A DNA stretch of 51,311 bases from Flavobacterium taihuense (GCF_019351435.1 NZ_JAHWYN010000004.1:1-51311); one strand, 5' to 3'. Positions 1-8,152 are shown, numbered from the stretch's first letter. Numbers and translations are program-made. The notes: generated by a model not told the origin, from the letters alone.

Positions 1-85
1 TCTTAGCAAACAAGCGATTGAGAATAGAATTTCCTCTATTCAACAATCGCTTGTCTTTTAAATCTTCAAAATGTCTTGTCTGCAT
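1..85 (-). CDS. Transposase N-terminus, IS4-like (cut by window edge)
   Basis: An open frame starts at an ATG at 85-83 and runs off the left edge, giving 28 residues that begin MQTRHFEDLKDKRLLNRG. The pattern of an aromatic/acidic start, then DKR, an R-G-N turn and a basic helix ending LNRLFAK is that of the small DNA-binding domain at the N-terminus of IS4-family transposases, as I know that family. Nothing downstream is visible, so whether the element is intact cannot be judged. Its 5' side would be the end of an insertion sequence abutting the defence-like block to the right. Confidence 0.55.
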   Translation of the reverse strand, partial: MQTRHFEDLKDKRLLNRGNSILNRLFAK

Positions 86-368
86 TTTTTTATCTCAAAG
101 ATAAAAAAAGTTGTGTCCAGACGGTAGGCTTATGTGCAGGCTTTTTATTTTATATGTTTCTGATTTTCTTCCATTCTGCTGTGTATATAAAAATTAGGGT
201 ACGTTTTTATATATACCCGATCGAGGTAGATTTGTAATCCATGCCCGCAAAGTATACCTTAACAGATTAAAAAAAGAAAATCTAGTTTCTATTAATATAG
301 GAACGGGAACGGAAAAAATTTGATTGCTATCGTTGAGCATATCCGAGCGATCGTGGTTATATAAATTT
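86..368. other. Gene-free stretch: likely IS end plus decayed repeat fragment
   Basis: No gene is seen. An 11-base inverted repeat (GTATATAAAAA at 183-193, with a near-complement at 204-216) flanks a short spacer. Around 229-253 the text TAATCCATGCCCGCAAAG resembles the core of the dispersed repeat found intact at 7380-7567 (TAATCCGTGCCCACAAAG). Around 336-355 ATCCGAGCGATCG resembles the tail that follows the copy at 5545. The stretch may be a repeat copy damaged by the neighbouring insertion sequence. The boundary of that element could not be fixed. Confidence 0.35.
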
Positions 369-2315
369 TTAAATCTGTTTTATAAATGCTGCTAAATCAT
401 TCCATTCGTTAGGTTGATTATTTACATCAATAAAAGGTATCAATTCGTAAATTCTGTTCTCAATTGTGCTGTCAATTTCTATACCTAATTCAGTAACAAT
501 TTTTGTCAGAATAATTTCGACATCATCTTTATTACATATATGATCTATTAATCCTGTTTTAAATTGTTCTTTACAATAAATTCTATATGAATTTGAAAGG
601 TTTGTTCCATTATAAACTTTAGAAATTTCTAGACTACTTTTTAAGTTTGCTTTTCTTGCATCAATTTGTCCTTGAACACTATTACAAAATAATATATCAT
701 TATCCATAAAAGCTGTTTTCTCCAATACATATTCTGCATATTTTTCATCTATAACATTATCAATTTCTGAAATTGTTTTAATAATTCCTTTCGAATGGGT
801 ATAAGTAGATAATATTTTCGATAAAGCGTTCTTATCCTTTAGAATTGAAGATTCAATTGTATATGTATTCCAAATGAATGTCGAAAGTCCAGTTTTTCTT
901 TTCAGTGCTTCTTTCAAACTTCCCTTTTGAAGATCTGTAGTATAATCAGAATCAACGATAATAGAACATTTATTCCACAGCGCTGAAATATTGCCTATTC
1001 CGCTGAAAAAAACTTTGTAATGTTTAATTTTACTAATTAAATTATCAAGTCCATCAAATGCCCAAAAAACACAGTCAATATTGATATTATTGATTTCCAT
1101 TATTTTTCTTATATAATCACTGTCGTCACATCCTTCAACAAAAAATATTTTGTCCGCCTCTAGAGCATTTAATATATCTAATGAAGTTTCCGCTCCAATT
1201 TTGTGCATTATATGAGAATGGTATGATGGCGATATACCTGATTTTTTTGCAGTTAATGTTTGATTGTATATTGGATGATATTCTGTTAGTGATTTACTTG
1301 AAACATCTTCTTCAATAAAAAATATATTTTTAGGATTTGTACTTCTTATGAGAGCTTCATTATGAGTTGTTATAAAAAATTGAATTTGGCTATTAGCTAA
1401 CTCCTTGATAAGTCTTTTTTGTATGTCTCTATGAATATGGCTATCCGGTTCGTCTAAAAGAATTACGTTCAAATCTTTTTTGACTTCAAAAAGATGAAGC
1501 AAAATTTCCATAATTTGTATTGTTCCACTGCCAAGCAATGAAATGTTTTTATATCCTTTCTGTTTTATGCTGACCTCAATTGAAATATTTATATCGATTT
1601 GGATATCTCCAATAATTCTAAATTCAATAGAATTATTATCATTAAATACAATTTGAGATAACATTGTTTTGTAAATCTGAAATTCATTGGCTGACTGAAA
1701 TAAATTAAACAGTCTATTTCTAAAAAAAAGGACCGATTGCCTAGTTTTAACCCCTTCTTTAATTTTCGGAGGTAATGAAAACTCCTCCATGGTTGGTAAT
1801 GTTGCAATTGGGGAAGAAAAGAAACAGCCAATAGGATTCGGTAATAAATTAAAAATTCTATTAAATTTCTGAAAATCAAATCGATCATGCTCTTTTAAAA
1901 CAATATTATAATTATTTCCAGTTACTGCATTTATAACGAAACCAATTTCAATTTTGTCAGTATTGTTTTCTACTATCGCTGATATTGTGATTTTGTTACT
2001 AGTCTTTAAATCATAAAAGATATCTTTATATCCCGAAGTTCTTACTGAATTAAACTTACGATAATCGAAATAATTACCGTTCTTATGAGAAAACCGAAAA
2101 TCATTCTGACTTATTAAAAGTTTATTATTCCCTTTTTGTGCTTTTGATATTAGATAGCCAAAAAGCTCATTCCATAATGAGATTGCTTCTAGAATTGTAG
2201 TTTTGCCACTATTATTAATACCTGTTATTACATTTAAATCTTTTTCACAGTTTAATTTAAATTTTCGGTAGCCTCGAAAATTATCAATATAGAATGACTT
2301 TATATGCATCTTCAT
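369..2315 (-). CDS. OLD-family ATPase with TOPRIM nuclease domain
   Basis: This 648-residue protein begins with an SMC/RecF-like ATPase head: the IDNFRGY motif near residue 12, Walker A GINNSGKTT at 32-40, and Walker B ILLDEPDSHIH near residue 290 followed by FFITTHNEALI. The C-terminal half has TOPRIM signatures, with the motif-E-like FFVEGCDDSDY near 398 and IIVDSDYTTD near 455. This ATPase-plus-TOPRIM order is that of OLD nucleases, a family that includes phage P2 Old, GajA of the Gabija system and the effector of some retrons. It is the last gene of a same-strand block, 96 bases after the reverse transcriptase, so a role as DNA- or RNA-cleaving effector is a reasonable inference. Base composition is far more AT-rich than in the housekeeping genes to the right, suggesting transfer. 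The family call is firm; the substrate is unknown. Confidence 0.85.
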   Translation of the reverse strand: MKMHIKSFYIDNFRGYRKFKLNCEKDLNVITGINNSGKTTILEAISLWNELFGYLISKAQKGNNKLLISQNDFRFSHKNGNYFDYRKFNSVRTSGYKDIFYDLKTSNKITISAIVENNTDKIEIGFVINAVTGNNYNIVLKEHDRFDFQKFNRIFNLLPNPIGCFFSSPIATLPTMEEFSLPPKIKEGVKTRQSVLFFRNRLFNLFQSANEFQIYKTMLSQIVFNDNNSIEFRIIGDIQIDINISIEVSIKQKGYKNISLLGSGTIQIMEILLHLFEVKKDLNVILLDEPDSHIHRDIQKRLIKELANSQIQFFITTHNEALIRSTNPKNIFFIEEDVSSKSLTEYHPIYNQTLTAKKSGISPSYHSHIMHKIGAETSLDILNALEADKIFFVEGCDDSDYIRKIMEINNINIDCVFWAFDGLDNLISKIKHYKVFFSGIGNISALWNKCSIIVDSDYTTDLQKGSLKEALKRKTGLSTFIWNTYTIESSILKDKNALSKILSTYTHSKGIIKTISEIDNVIDEKYAEYVLEKTAFMDNDILFCNSVQGQIDARKANLKSSLEISKVYNGTNLSNSYRIYCKEQFKTGLIDHICNKDDVEIILTKIVTELGIEIDSTIENRIYELIPFIDVNNQPNEWNDLAAFIKQI

Positions 2316-2411
2316 TATTTTCTTAAATAATTAATAGTTTAGGAATTAAATTTAAGGGCTTATTGAATAGACGTGACATTATAAATTATTCAGGAAATAA
2401 TTCTAAGTTCC

Positions 2412-4196
2412 CTAATCCATTTTTTTCTGTCTTTCTAATATTTGATAGTAATAACTAAAAGGTTTATTATATTTAATAATTTGTCTTTTTGGTTTTTTAT
2501 CTTTTATAATTTCTGGTTCTTCTACTTGTTTAAGTAATTTATAATACAACTTGCTTCTATTTCGATCTAGATGCTTTATCTGTATAATTGAATGTTTATT
2601 GAAATTCAGTAGTTTAAATCCATTTTTCCAACACATATCTGTTGAAACTTCATTAAAATTATCCATACCAATACGTCCAACGGACATGCCAATTAGCCTA
2701 TTTATTGCTGATTCTGTTGCAGTTCCTTTTGACTTACGCATTCCATTTTCAATTGCATTTTTTATTTCTTTAATTACTGCCTTTTGTTTTTGCAATTCTT
2801 TTTCAAATGATCTTTTTCTGACTCTAATTTCGCCCAAGAAATTAATCTCATATCCAACAAAACCAATCCAAGGAAAGGAGTTTTCTCCTATTTCACCCCA
2901 TTTGTATGGCCCTTTTGATTTTCCTTTCCAGAAAGGTTTATAATTTATTTCATTGTCTTTTATTTCCATTAATTCATTTTCGGATTTAAAATTATGAGGA
3001 AAGAGTTTTAATTCATTTAAAGCGTTCTCATATATTTCTTTTGCAGAAGTGCATTCTTGTAAATCCTCTGAAATGATAATCATATCATCACAAAATCTTT
3101 GGTATAAGAAAGTCTTACCACTTAAAAGAGTATCAGCGTAATTAAGATATATATTGGCAATTAGACCAGAAAGTGCTCCTCCCTGTGGAACGCCAACTCT
3201 TTCAATTGTTATATCTGAATAATGATCTGAAACAACATTACCTATCCAAGAGAATTCGCCTTTGGGAATTCTGTATGAATTCCAATATTTTATATCTGAG
3301 GATTTTGGAACATTTATATTAAATGCGAAACAATCTAAATAAGTTTCAAAAATGTGTATCGAATTATCAAGATTTAATTCAGGATAAAGGATTTTTGACT
3401 TTGTAATAAGGTCGGTAAATAATGATTTTACAATTTTATGATTTACTGTATCATAAAATTTTTTCATGTCGCATTCGGCAATGTATAAGTCAGTTCCCTT
3501 ATTTGCATTTCTAAATTTGAGTATATCATTTATACAATCATGATGGGATAATATTATGTTTTCTGAGTTTTTTTTAGATCTGAAAGCAAAAGAACTATCT
3601 TGAAAATGTTCATCAAATAATTGAGTCAAAAATTTATTTGTAGCACTTAGAATTATTCTTTCTTTCAAACTAAATATGCATATTGGCCTACATTCATTGA
3701 CTTCACCTTCATCTAATTTTTCTTTTAATTTTTCTTTTAATTTTGGAAAAATGACTGGTTTTGTAATGGAAAATGACTTATTTTTAGATAATTCTAAAGT
3801 TTCATAAATGAACTTTTGTAAATCTAAATACCATTGCTCCTTTAAATCTTTTTTACTATGAACTTTAATTGTCTTTAACAACGAATAAAAATTTTTATCG
3901 TTTGATGTTAAAAATTCATTTCTCGAATTGGATTTTCTTCTTGAATTTTCACCAAGGTTAATCCATTTTTTTCTTGGAGGTAAGATTGTTCTCAAAAACA
4001 CCATTAAATCACACTGATATTGTTCAAAATCATTGTTGGGAGTTTTATTTGACTTTAAATGATAATTGTAATTAGAAGAGGAAGTTAATAGATGAAGTAA
4101 ATGTTTTTTTGATTTACTTTTAGCAAGCTTCACACGAATTTTACAAATTTGTCTTAAGATCTCGTTTTCTGTAAAATAATTTTCAAATTGTCTCAT
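2412..4196 (-). CDS. Reverse transcriptase of unusual type (FCDD), probable defence RT
   Basis: This 594-residue protein carries the ordered RT motifs: RPICIFSLKERI (RT1/2), ECDMKKFYDTVNH (RT3), GVPQGGALSGLIANIYLNY (RT4) and RFCDDMIII at about 366-374 (RT5). The catalytic pair of aspartates is present, but the usual Y-A-D-D is F-C-D-D. After the palm comes a stretch with FPWIGFVGYEIN and IRVRKRSFEKEL, then a basic tail. There is no maturase or HNH domain, so it is not a complete group II intron protein, and I did not see retron hallmarks. It best fits the heterogeneous Abi/UG defence-associated RTs, but I cannot assign a class. It sits between a primase-like gene (144 bases upstream) and an OLD nuclease (96 bases downstream) on the same strand. 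RT activity is well supported; defence is inferred from context. Confidence 0.85.
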   Translation of the reverse strand: MRQFENYFTENEILRQICKIRVKLAKSKSKKHLLHLLTSSSNYNYHLKSNKTPNNDFEQYQCDLMVFLRTILPPRKKWINLGENSRRKSNSRNEFLTSNDKNFYSLLKTIKVHSKKDLKEQWYLDLQKFIYETLELSKNKSFSITKPVIFPKLKEKLKEKLDEGEVNECRPICIFSLKERIILSATNKFLTQLFDEHFQDSSFAFRSKKNSENIILSHHDCINDILKFRNANKGTDLYIAECDMKKFYDTVNHKIVKSLFTDLITKSKILYPELNLDNSIHIFETYLDCFAFNINVPKSSDIKYWNSYRIPKGEFSWIGNVVSDHYSDITIERVGVPQGGALSGLIANIYLNYADTLLSGKTFLYQRFCDDMIIISEDLQECTSAKEIYENALNELKLFPHNFKSENELMEIKDNEINYKPFWKGKSKGPYKWGEIGENSFPWIGFVGYEINFLGEIRVRKRSFEKELQKQKAVIKEIKNAIENGMRKSKGTATESAINRLIGMSVGRIGMDNFNEVSTDMCWKNGFKLLNFNKHSIIQIKHLDRNRSKLYYKLLKQVEEPEIIKDKKPKRQIIKYNKPFSYYYQILERQKKMD

Positions 4197-4340
4197 ACAT
4201 TAAAAAAATGGGGTCTCCTGTAACGTGATTTCTCACGTATGACTATTGATACTGATACTGATACATATTTGTATTTAGTCTCTTTTAAACTCTCTGGCAG
4301 TGCTTTACCGTTAATGAGAAGTGATATTCGCGAATAGAAA
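4197..4340 (-). other. Structured spacer ahead of the RT gene, possible ncRNA or leader
   Basis: Read on the minus strand, this 144-base gap contains the perfect hairpin ACGTGA-GAAA-TCACGT (4238-4223), closed by a GNRA tetraloop, 26 bases before the RT start. It also has three tandem copies of GTATCA near 4245-4265 and the palindrome ATTCGCGAAT (4335-4326). Several defence RTs and all retrons use a structured RNA located next to the RT gene, so this spacer is the obvious place to look. No -7 box with the full TAnnTTTG consensus was found inside it, so it may simply be part of the operon mRNA. Confidence 0.35.
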
Positions 4341-5366
4341 TTAATCCTCCACCTTCGGTACCCCATTTTTTTGTTTTTTTGTATGATAGCCTCTTTGGTT
4401 TGCTAAATAAACTATACTATTAAAATTTACATTTCCTTTTCTTGTTTCATAACAGTTGTTTAAAAAATTAGTACAACTTATTTCATTATATTTTGTCCCA
4501 TCTAATACACTTAATTTTAAAAAGTAATTCAATCCGATATCATAAGTAAATGAATTAGCTATAGCCATTGCAACTTTACACCATTCACTGTATGAAAATG
4601 TGATACTCGATCCTTTTTTTGATAAATATCTTATAATATCGGTCATTATTTTTCTATTGAATTGATCATTTCTTTCATATGGATTATAAAGCTTGTCTTT
4701 TGTACTTACAATTTTTAATTCTGTCTCTTTATTACCCTTAGTTTTTGTCAAAACAATAAGATCATCACTTTTTACACTAAAGTTGGTAAATGTTTCTTTT
4801 ATGATTAATTCTTCGTCATATGACATAAAACAAAGTCTAGTAATGTCACTACCACTTTTATCCAGTTCAATATTGTATTGTTCTAAAAAATGCTCTGATA
4901 GTTTTTTAAATGCACTTTTATGCAATCTATCTAAATCATTTTCATTTTCTTGGACTATATATTCAACTGAAACCAGACCTTTAAAACCTTTATTAGAAGG
5001 TGAACGCCAAAATGAAATTACATATTCATCATTTAAAAGTTGTTTATAATTTTCTATTAGCTGTTCTGAATTAAGCTTATCAATATCAATAACGATTAAA
5101 GAGTTGTATGTTTTTAATTTATTAAACGATCTGTTTAAATTAAAAGTTCCGCTAAAAGTCACTGCAGGCAACTGTTTCTTATAATTATCATAATATTCTT
5201 TATCACCTTCTTCAAGTTTTTTTCTTAATCGAAAGATTTGAACTTTATGTTTTTCTGATTTTATTTCATTTAAAATTATTTCAATTTTAGGCTCAATAGA
5301 AATTGCAGACCATGTATTTGCTTGATATGATACATTTAAGTCTAAAATTTCATTTATAGCCCTCAT
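4341..5366 (-). CDS. VirE-N / primase C-terminal domain protein (BT4734-like)
   Basis: This 341-residue protein has an N-terminal half (about 50-190) matching the VirE N-terminal domain common in Bacteroidota mobile elements: LPAVTFSGTFN, then NSLIVIDIDKLN, FWRSPSNKGFKGLVSVEY and DKSGSDITRLCFMSYD. These correspond to the metal-binding acidic and SxxGxK-type motifs of archaeo-eukaryotic primase-like folds. The C-terminal part (about 230-330), with WCKVAMAIAN, GLNYFLKLS and CYETRKGNVNFNSIVYLANQRGY, looks like a primase C-terminal (PriCT) module. It lacks a helicase domain and is shorter than the fused proteins of this type. It is first in the block with the RT and OLD genes. A priming or nucleic-acid-binding role is an inference from the family. 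Confidence 0.75.
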   Translation of the reverse strand: MRAINEILDLNVSYQANTWSAISIEPKIEIILNEIKSEKHKVQIFRLRKKLEEGDKEYYDNYKKQLPAVTFSGTFNLNRSFNKLKTYNSLIVIDIDKLNSEQLIENYKQLLNDEYVISFWRSPSNKGFKGLVSVEYIVQENENDLDRLHKSAFKKLSEHFLEQYNIELDKSGSDITRLCFMSYDEELIIKETFTNFSVKSDDLIVLTKTKGNKETELKIVSTKDKLYNPYERNDQFNRKIMTDIIRYLSKKGSSITFSYSEWCKVAMAIANSFTYDIGLNYFLKLSVLDGTKYNEISCTNFLNNCYETRKGNVNFNSIVYLANQRGYHTKKQKNGVPKVED

Positions 5367-5544
5367 GATTTCCTAAAATTAGTTGATCTGTTTATGAAAA
5401 TTATTTTTAACTAAATAATAAAACAAATATTGCAATTTAATTCTTATATCCATTACGTAAACCATAATTTTTTATAATATTTATTTTACACAAGTTTATT
5501 TGTTGCAAACTTTTAGTACTTACATGAGTATAAACCCACTATAA

Positions 5545-5760
5545 CTGATCTGCAATCCTCTCCCACAAAGATTAGCAATTTTAGTTTTATAAAAAAAGCT
5601 ACACGATTTATTTTCTTGCAGCTTTTTTTGTATGTTAATTTTATGGCTTATTACTGCGGGCATAGATTATAGCGTCAGTACACTTCGTTAGTGTATAAAT
5701 CTGCCTGTCTTACTAAGAAACTTTTGTTCACCTATCCGAACGGTCGGGTTATTTTTTAAG
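5545..5760. repeat. Dispersed hairpin repeat, copy 1
   Basis: This is the first of four clear copies of a non-coding repeat. Shared parts are the CCCACAAAG core (5562-5570), an AT stretch, the hairpin AAAAAGCTacac...tgcaGCTTTTTTT (5593-5628) and the right-end sequence CACTTCGTTAGTGTATAAATC near 5681-5701. It continues with TTACTAAGAAACTTTTGTTC, which is also present after copy 2. It lies in the 600-base gap between the primase-like gene and the toxin operon. The strong hairpin with flanking A and T runs could terminate transcription in both directions. Confidence 0.75.
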
Positions 5761-5929
5761 ATTGTCGAGTTACTTATGGAGATCCTTCCTTCGTCAGTAT
5801 GACAATATTGTGTGAAACTGCCTATCTAAATCGATGTTTTTTGTTGGGATGAAAATTTTGAGAGGTATTGAGAAATGAATTTATTGAAAAAAAGTATTTT
5901 TAAATTAAAAAAAAATCTAAAATAGTCAT

Positions 5930-5953
5930 AAAATACACTTAAAAGTGTATTTT
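5930..5953. promoter_or_regulatory. Perfect palindromic operator of the TA-chaperone operon
   Basis: The arms AAAATACACTT and AAGTGTATTTT are exact complements separated by two bases. The right arm overlaps a consensus -7 box, so a bound dimer would block RNA polymerase. The position, just ahead of a toxin / HTH-antitoxin operon, is what is expected for autorepression by the antitoxin. The binding protein is inferred to be the HTH protein at 6509-6916. Confidence 0.7.
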
Positions 5954-5955
5954 TG
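5948..5955 (+). promoter_or_regulatory. -7 box TATTTTTG of the toxin operon
   Basis: This is an exact match to the Bacteroidota -7 consensus TAnnTTTG and overlaps the right arm of the palindrome. Transcription would begin near 5962. This rules out the in-frame GTG at 5945 as start and favours the GTG at 5975 for the toxin gene. Confidence 0.6.
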
Positions 5956-5974
5956 TTTGCAAACAACTAGTAAA

Positions 5975-6496
5975 GTGAATATATTTGCTCTAGAAATATG
6001 GGATGATGAAGGTGCAAAGTGCACTTTTTACACCGTGAGATACGATGATCTTCAAACCAATGAGACTGATTTGTTTTTTGAGAAGTATGATGCTTTACCA
6101 GAATACAAACAAGCCAATCAGGAATTATTATCATTTGTAATATACGCAATCGGAGAGGATCATGGTGCAATTAATGAATTGTTTAACAGAAATGAAAACG
6201 AAGTAAAAGGATTGCCGGTTCAAGGTAAAGTGGTGCTCGATGAAATCACTTATCACTATCCAAATTTTCCGTTACGATTATACGCCTTAAAAATTACAAA
6301 TAATATCGTTATACTTTTTAATGGAGGTGCCAAAGATGACCAAACAAATCAAAAAAGTTCACTACACTTAATCTGGAGAGCAGCATGCGAATTTGCTAAA
6401 CGAATTCTCGAAGCTATTCGTGACGGAACAATTATTGTAGATAAAAAAAACAGAAAACTTACTAATTATGATGGTTCAGATGAAATCATCCTCTAA
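5975..6496 (+). CDS. Putative RelE/HigB-like toxin of a toxin-antitoxin-chaperone operon
   Basis: I start it at GTG 5975 (173 residues, VNIFALEIWDDEG) because the upstream in-frame GTG at 5945 lies inside the promoter/operator. The segment FPLRLYALKITNNIVILFNGGAKD (about 120-143), followed by a helical IWRAACEFAKRILEAI, resembles the core strands and C-terminal helix of RelE/HigB/Gp49-type mRNA interferases, although the protein is longer than the usual 90-120 residues. It is followed after 12 bases by an HTH antitoxin and then a SecB-like gene. That order (toxin first, antitoxin, chaperone) is the one known for HigB-HigA-SecB-type TAC systems. Toxicity is inferred from context more than from sequence. 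Confidence 0.6.
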   Translation: MNIFALEIWDDEGAKCTFYTVRYDDLQTNETDLFFEKYDALPEYKQANQELLSFVIYAIGEDHGAINELFNRNENEVKGLPVQGKVVLDEITYHYPNFPLRLYALKITNNIVILFNGGAKDDQTNQKSSLHLIWRAACEFAKRILEAIRDGTIIVDKKNRKLTNYDGSDEIIL

Positions 6497-6508
6497 AAGC
6501 CCAAAATT

Positions 6509-6916
6509 ATGAGAAGCAAAGTAGCCCAAAGAATTTTAGCAGAAACACCCGAAGAAACAAAAATCTTCACTAAGTTATACGCTGACATTGTGGTACGCGT
6601 AAATCAGCTATTAAAAGAAAAAGGATTTAGCCAAAAGGATTTGGCTGAAAAATTGGAAAAAAGACCTTCAGAAGTGAATAAATGGTTAGTAGGCGAACAC
6701 AATTTCACTTTGCGTTCACTTGCAAAATTAGAAGCAGAATTGGGGGATACCATTATTACTGTTCCCCATAGAAAGCCTGTGTCTTCTTCGATAGGGGGTA
6801 AAAGACATATTACTGTTTACAAGAATGCACATGTTACCACCAAAGATGTATCCTTTACCCATGTGTGGAAAAAATCTAAGACCAAACCAAAAACACCATT
6901 AGCCAATGTCAGCTAA
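6509..6916 (+). CDS. XRE-family HTH antitoxin (HigA-like) with C-terminal tail
   Basis: This 135-residue protein has a clear helix-turn-helix at about residues 30-75 (LLKEKGFSQKDLAEKLEKRP, then SEVNKWLVGEHNFTLRSLAKLEAEL), typical of HigA/XRE antitoxins. About 45 residues follow, basic and poorly structured, with the aromatic patch SFTHVWKK. In TAC systems the antitoxin carries such a tail (chaperone addiction domain) that makes it unstable unless bound by a SecB-like partner; equating this tail with that domain is inference. Its 3' end overlaps the chaperone gene by 11 bases, implying translational coupling. It probably binds the palindrome at 5930-5953. Confidence 0.75.
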   Translation: MRSKVAQRILAETPEETKIFTKLYADIVVRVNQLLKEKGFSQKDLAEKLEKRPSEVNKWLVGEHNFTLRSLAKLEAELGDTIITVPHRKPVSSSIGGKRHITVYKNAHVTTKDVSFTHVWKKSKTKPKTPLANVS

Positions 6917-7361
6917 TATTTTACACCCAGAAAAAATAGAAATTGTAGATTTCAAAATCATTAAAGGGCAAATCAATAGCCCTTTTGATTTTGAAAATGA
7001 AAAAGTTGCCGGCCATACTTTTAATGTTGATTTCGAATTGGGATTTAATCTTGAAGACAAATTGGTAAGAGCCGATTTTTCTGTACATGTCGAGACTAAA
7101 AGCGAAGAGGATACTATTGAAGAAGCAGTCGGAAATTTTAGTTTTGTTTATGTTTTTTATGTTGACAATATAGAGGAACTTACCACTCTGGAAAAGGATG
7201 GAGCTATTAGTATTCATCCTGCTTTAGGAAACGCATTGGCTTCTATAACATATTCAACATCGAGAGGGATTTTAATGACGCGCTTCCAAGGAACTGTTTT
7301 AAGTGATTTTATCCTGCCCGTTATCAATCCTAATGATTTATTAGAAAAAGGAAAGAAATAA
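6906..7361 (+). CDS. SecB-like chaperone of a TAC system
   Basis: This 151-residue protein has the SecB layout: four strands (IEIVDFKIIKGQ, TFNVDFELGFNLE, VRADFSVHVETK, FSFVYVFYVDNI), then a helix-rich end with HPALGNALASITYSTSRGILMTRFQG and a final FILPVINPNDLL. The last part parallels the SecB signature in which a helix is followed by a Pro-rich strand ending Asn-x-x-x-L. Bacteroidota generally lack a classical proteobacterial secB operon, and the gene overlaps the antitoxin by 11 bases, so a dedicated antitoxin-protecting chaperone is the best reading. The operon ends 19 bases before repeat copy 2. Confidence 0.7.
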   Translation: MSANILHPEKIEIVDFKIIKGQINSPFDFENEKVAGHTFNVDFELGFNLEDKLVRADFSVHVETKSEEDTIEEAVGNFSFVYVFYVDNIEELTTLEKDGAISIHPALGNALASITYSTSRGILMTRFQGTVLSDFILPVINPNDLLEKGKK

Positions 7362-7379
7362 AATCTGATAGCACACGAC

Positions 7380-7567
7380 AGCGGATTTACACACGAACGA
7401 AGTGAACTGACGAAGTAATCCGTGCCCACAAAGACTAGTCATTTCAATTTCATAAAAAAAGCTACAGGAATTATTTTCTTGCAGCTTTTTTTTGTGTGTT
7501 AACTTTATAGCATATTGCTTGGTAAAGATTATAGATTAAGTTCACTTCGTTCGTGTATAAATCTGCT
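7380..7567. repeat. Dispersed hairpin repeat, copy 2, with terminal inverted repeats
   Basis: This is the most complete copy. The ends are inverted repeats of about 28 bases with only a few mismatches: ACACGAACGAAGTGAACT (7391-7408) on the left pairs with AGTTCACTTCGTTCGTGT (7539-7556) on the right, and GCGGATTTAC pairs with ATAAATCTGC outside that. The interior has the CCGTGCCCACAAAG core and the hairpin AAAAAGCTACAG...CTTGCAGCTTTTT (near 7454-7490). No ORF is present, so this is MITE-like. It sits between the convergent chaperone and PRC-barrel genes and may serve as a terminator for both. Confidence 0.75.
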
Positions 7568-7639
7568 ATCTTACTAAGAAACTTTTTTTTACATATCTAA
7601 ACGATATCTTATTCTATGAGATCTCTATTATTAGTGACA

Positions 7640-8152
7640 CTAGTGATTGTCAAACTCTCTGCGTTTGTAAAAGCTGTCATCATCACTGTCCTCATTATGA
7701 CTAGAATCATTTTCGGGGTAGTAGGACTTCATTACACTTCGCTCATAATTTCTGTCAAAATTCTGCTGACTGTTAAATCGGTTCGTGTTTTTAAAAGTAT
7801 GATATCCTATACTGTTAGCCATGACAATCTTCGTGTCTTTATTTATGCTCACCGATCCAATGGGTATGATAATATGGCTGTTTCCGTCTTTATAGATGAA
7901 CTCCTTTCCATTGTCGTTCGCTATAGCATCATGCACCTCATTACTGCTGTCCTCTATCAATGCTTTGTCTACATTTACATCCAGATAGACAACCCGCTGC
8001 ATGTCTTTATTAACCCACAGATTATCAATTTTGCCTATAGTCCGGTTATCAGCGTCCACTATTTTCCATCCTCTTACATCAGAATAATTTGAAGCAATCT
8101 TATAATCCGAAAGTTCATCCAATTTGTATAAATTTCTGTCTTTATTTTCCAT
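7640..8152 (-). CDS. PRC-barrel domain protein
   Basis: This 170-residue protein shows a PRC-barrel at residues 8-100: LDELSDYKIASNYSDVRGWKIVDADNRTIGKIDNLWVNKD, then VVYLDVNVD and HIIIPIGSVSINKD. The tail (about 115-170) is rich in Asn, Ser, Asp and Arg and looks disordered. There is no signal peptide, so it is probably cytoplasmic. PRC-barrel proteins of this size are often induced by stress; that is family knowledge, not shown here. A small membrane protein gene lies upstream on the same strand with a gap of about 120 bases. Confidence 0.8.
   Translation of the reverse strand: MENKDRNLYKLDELSDYKIASNYSDVRGWKIVDADNRTIGKIDNLWVNKDMQRVVYLDVNVDKALIEDSSNEVHDAIANDNGKEFIYKDGNSHIIIPIGSVSINKDTKIVMANSIGYHTFKNTNRFNSQQNFDRNYERSVMKSYYPENDSSHNEDSDDDSFYKRREFDNH

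Noticed and set aside
2412..4196. Group II intron-encoded protein
   Set aside because: RT motifs are group-II-like, but there is no maturase X or endonuclease domain and no intron domain V/VI hairpin seen after the gene.
2412..4340. Retron
   Set aside because: An RT next to an OLD nuclease recalls some retrons, but the RT is about 600 residues, has FCDD and extra C-terminal modules, and no msr/msd-like paired a1/a2 repeat was found in the spacer.
7616..8092. 158-residue plus-strand ORF
   Set aside because: Complete antisense overlap with the PRC-barrel gene, which has clear domain motifs; composition is that of a shadow frame.
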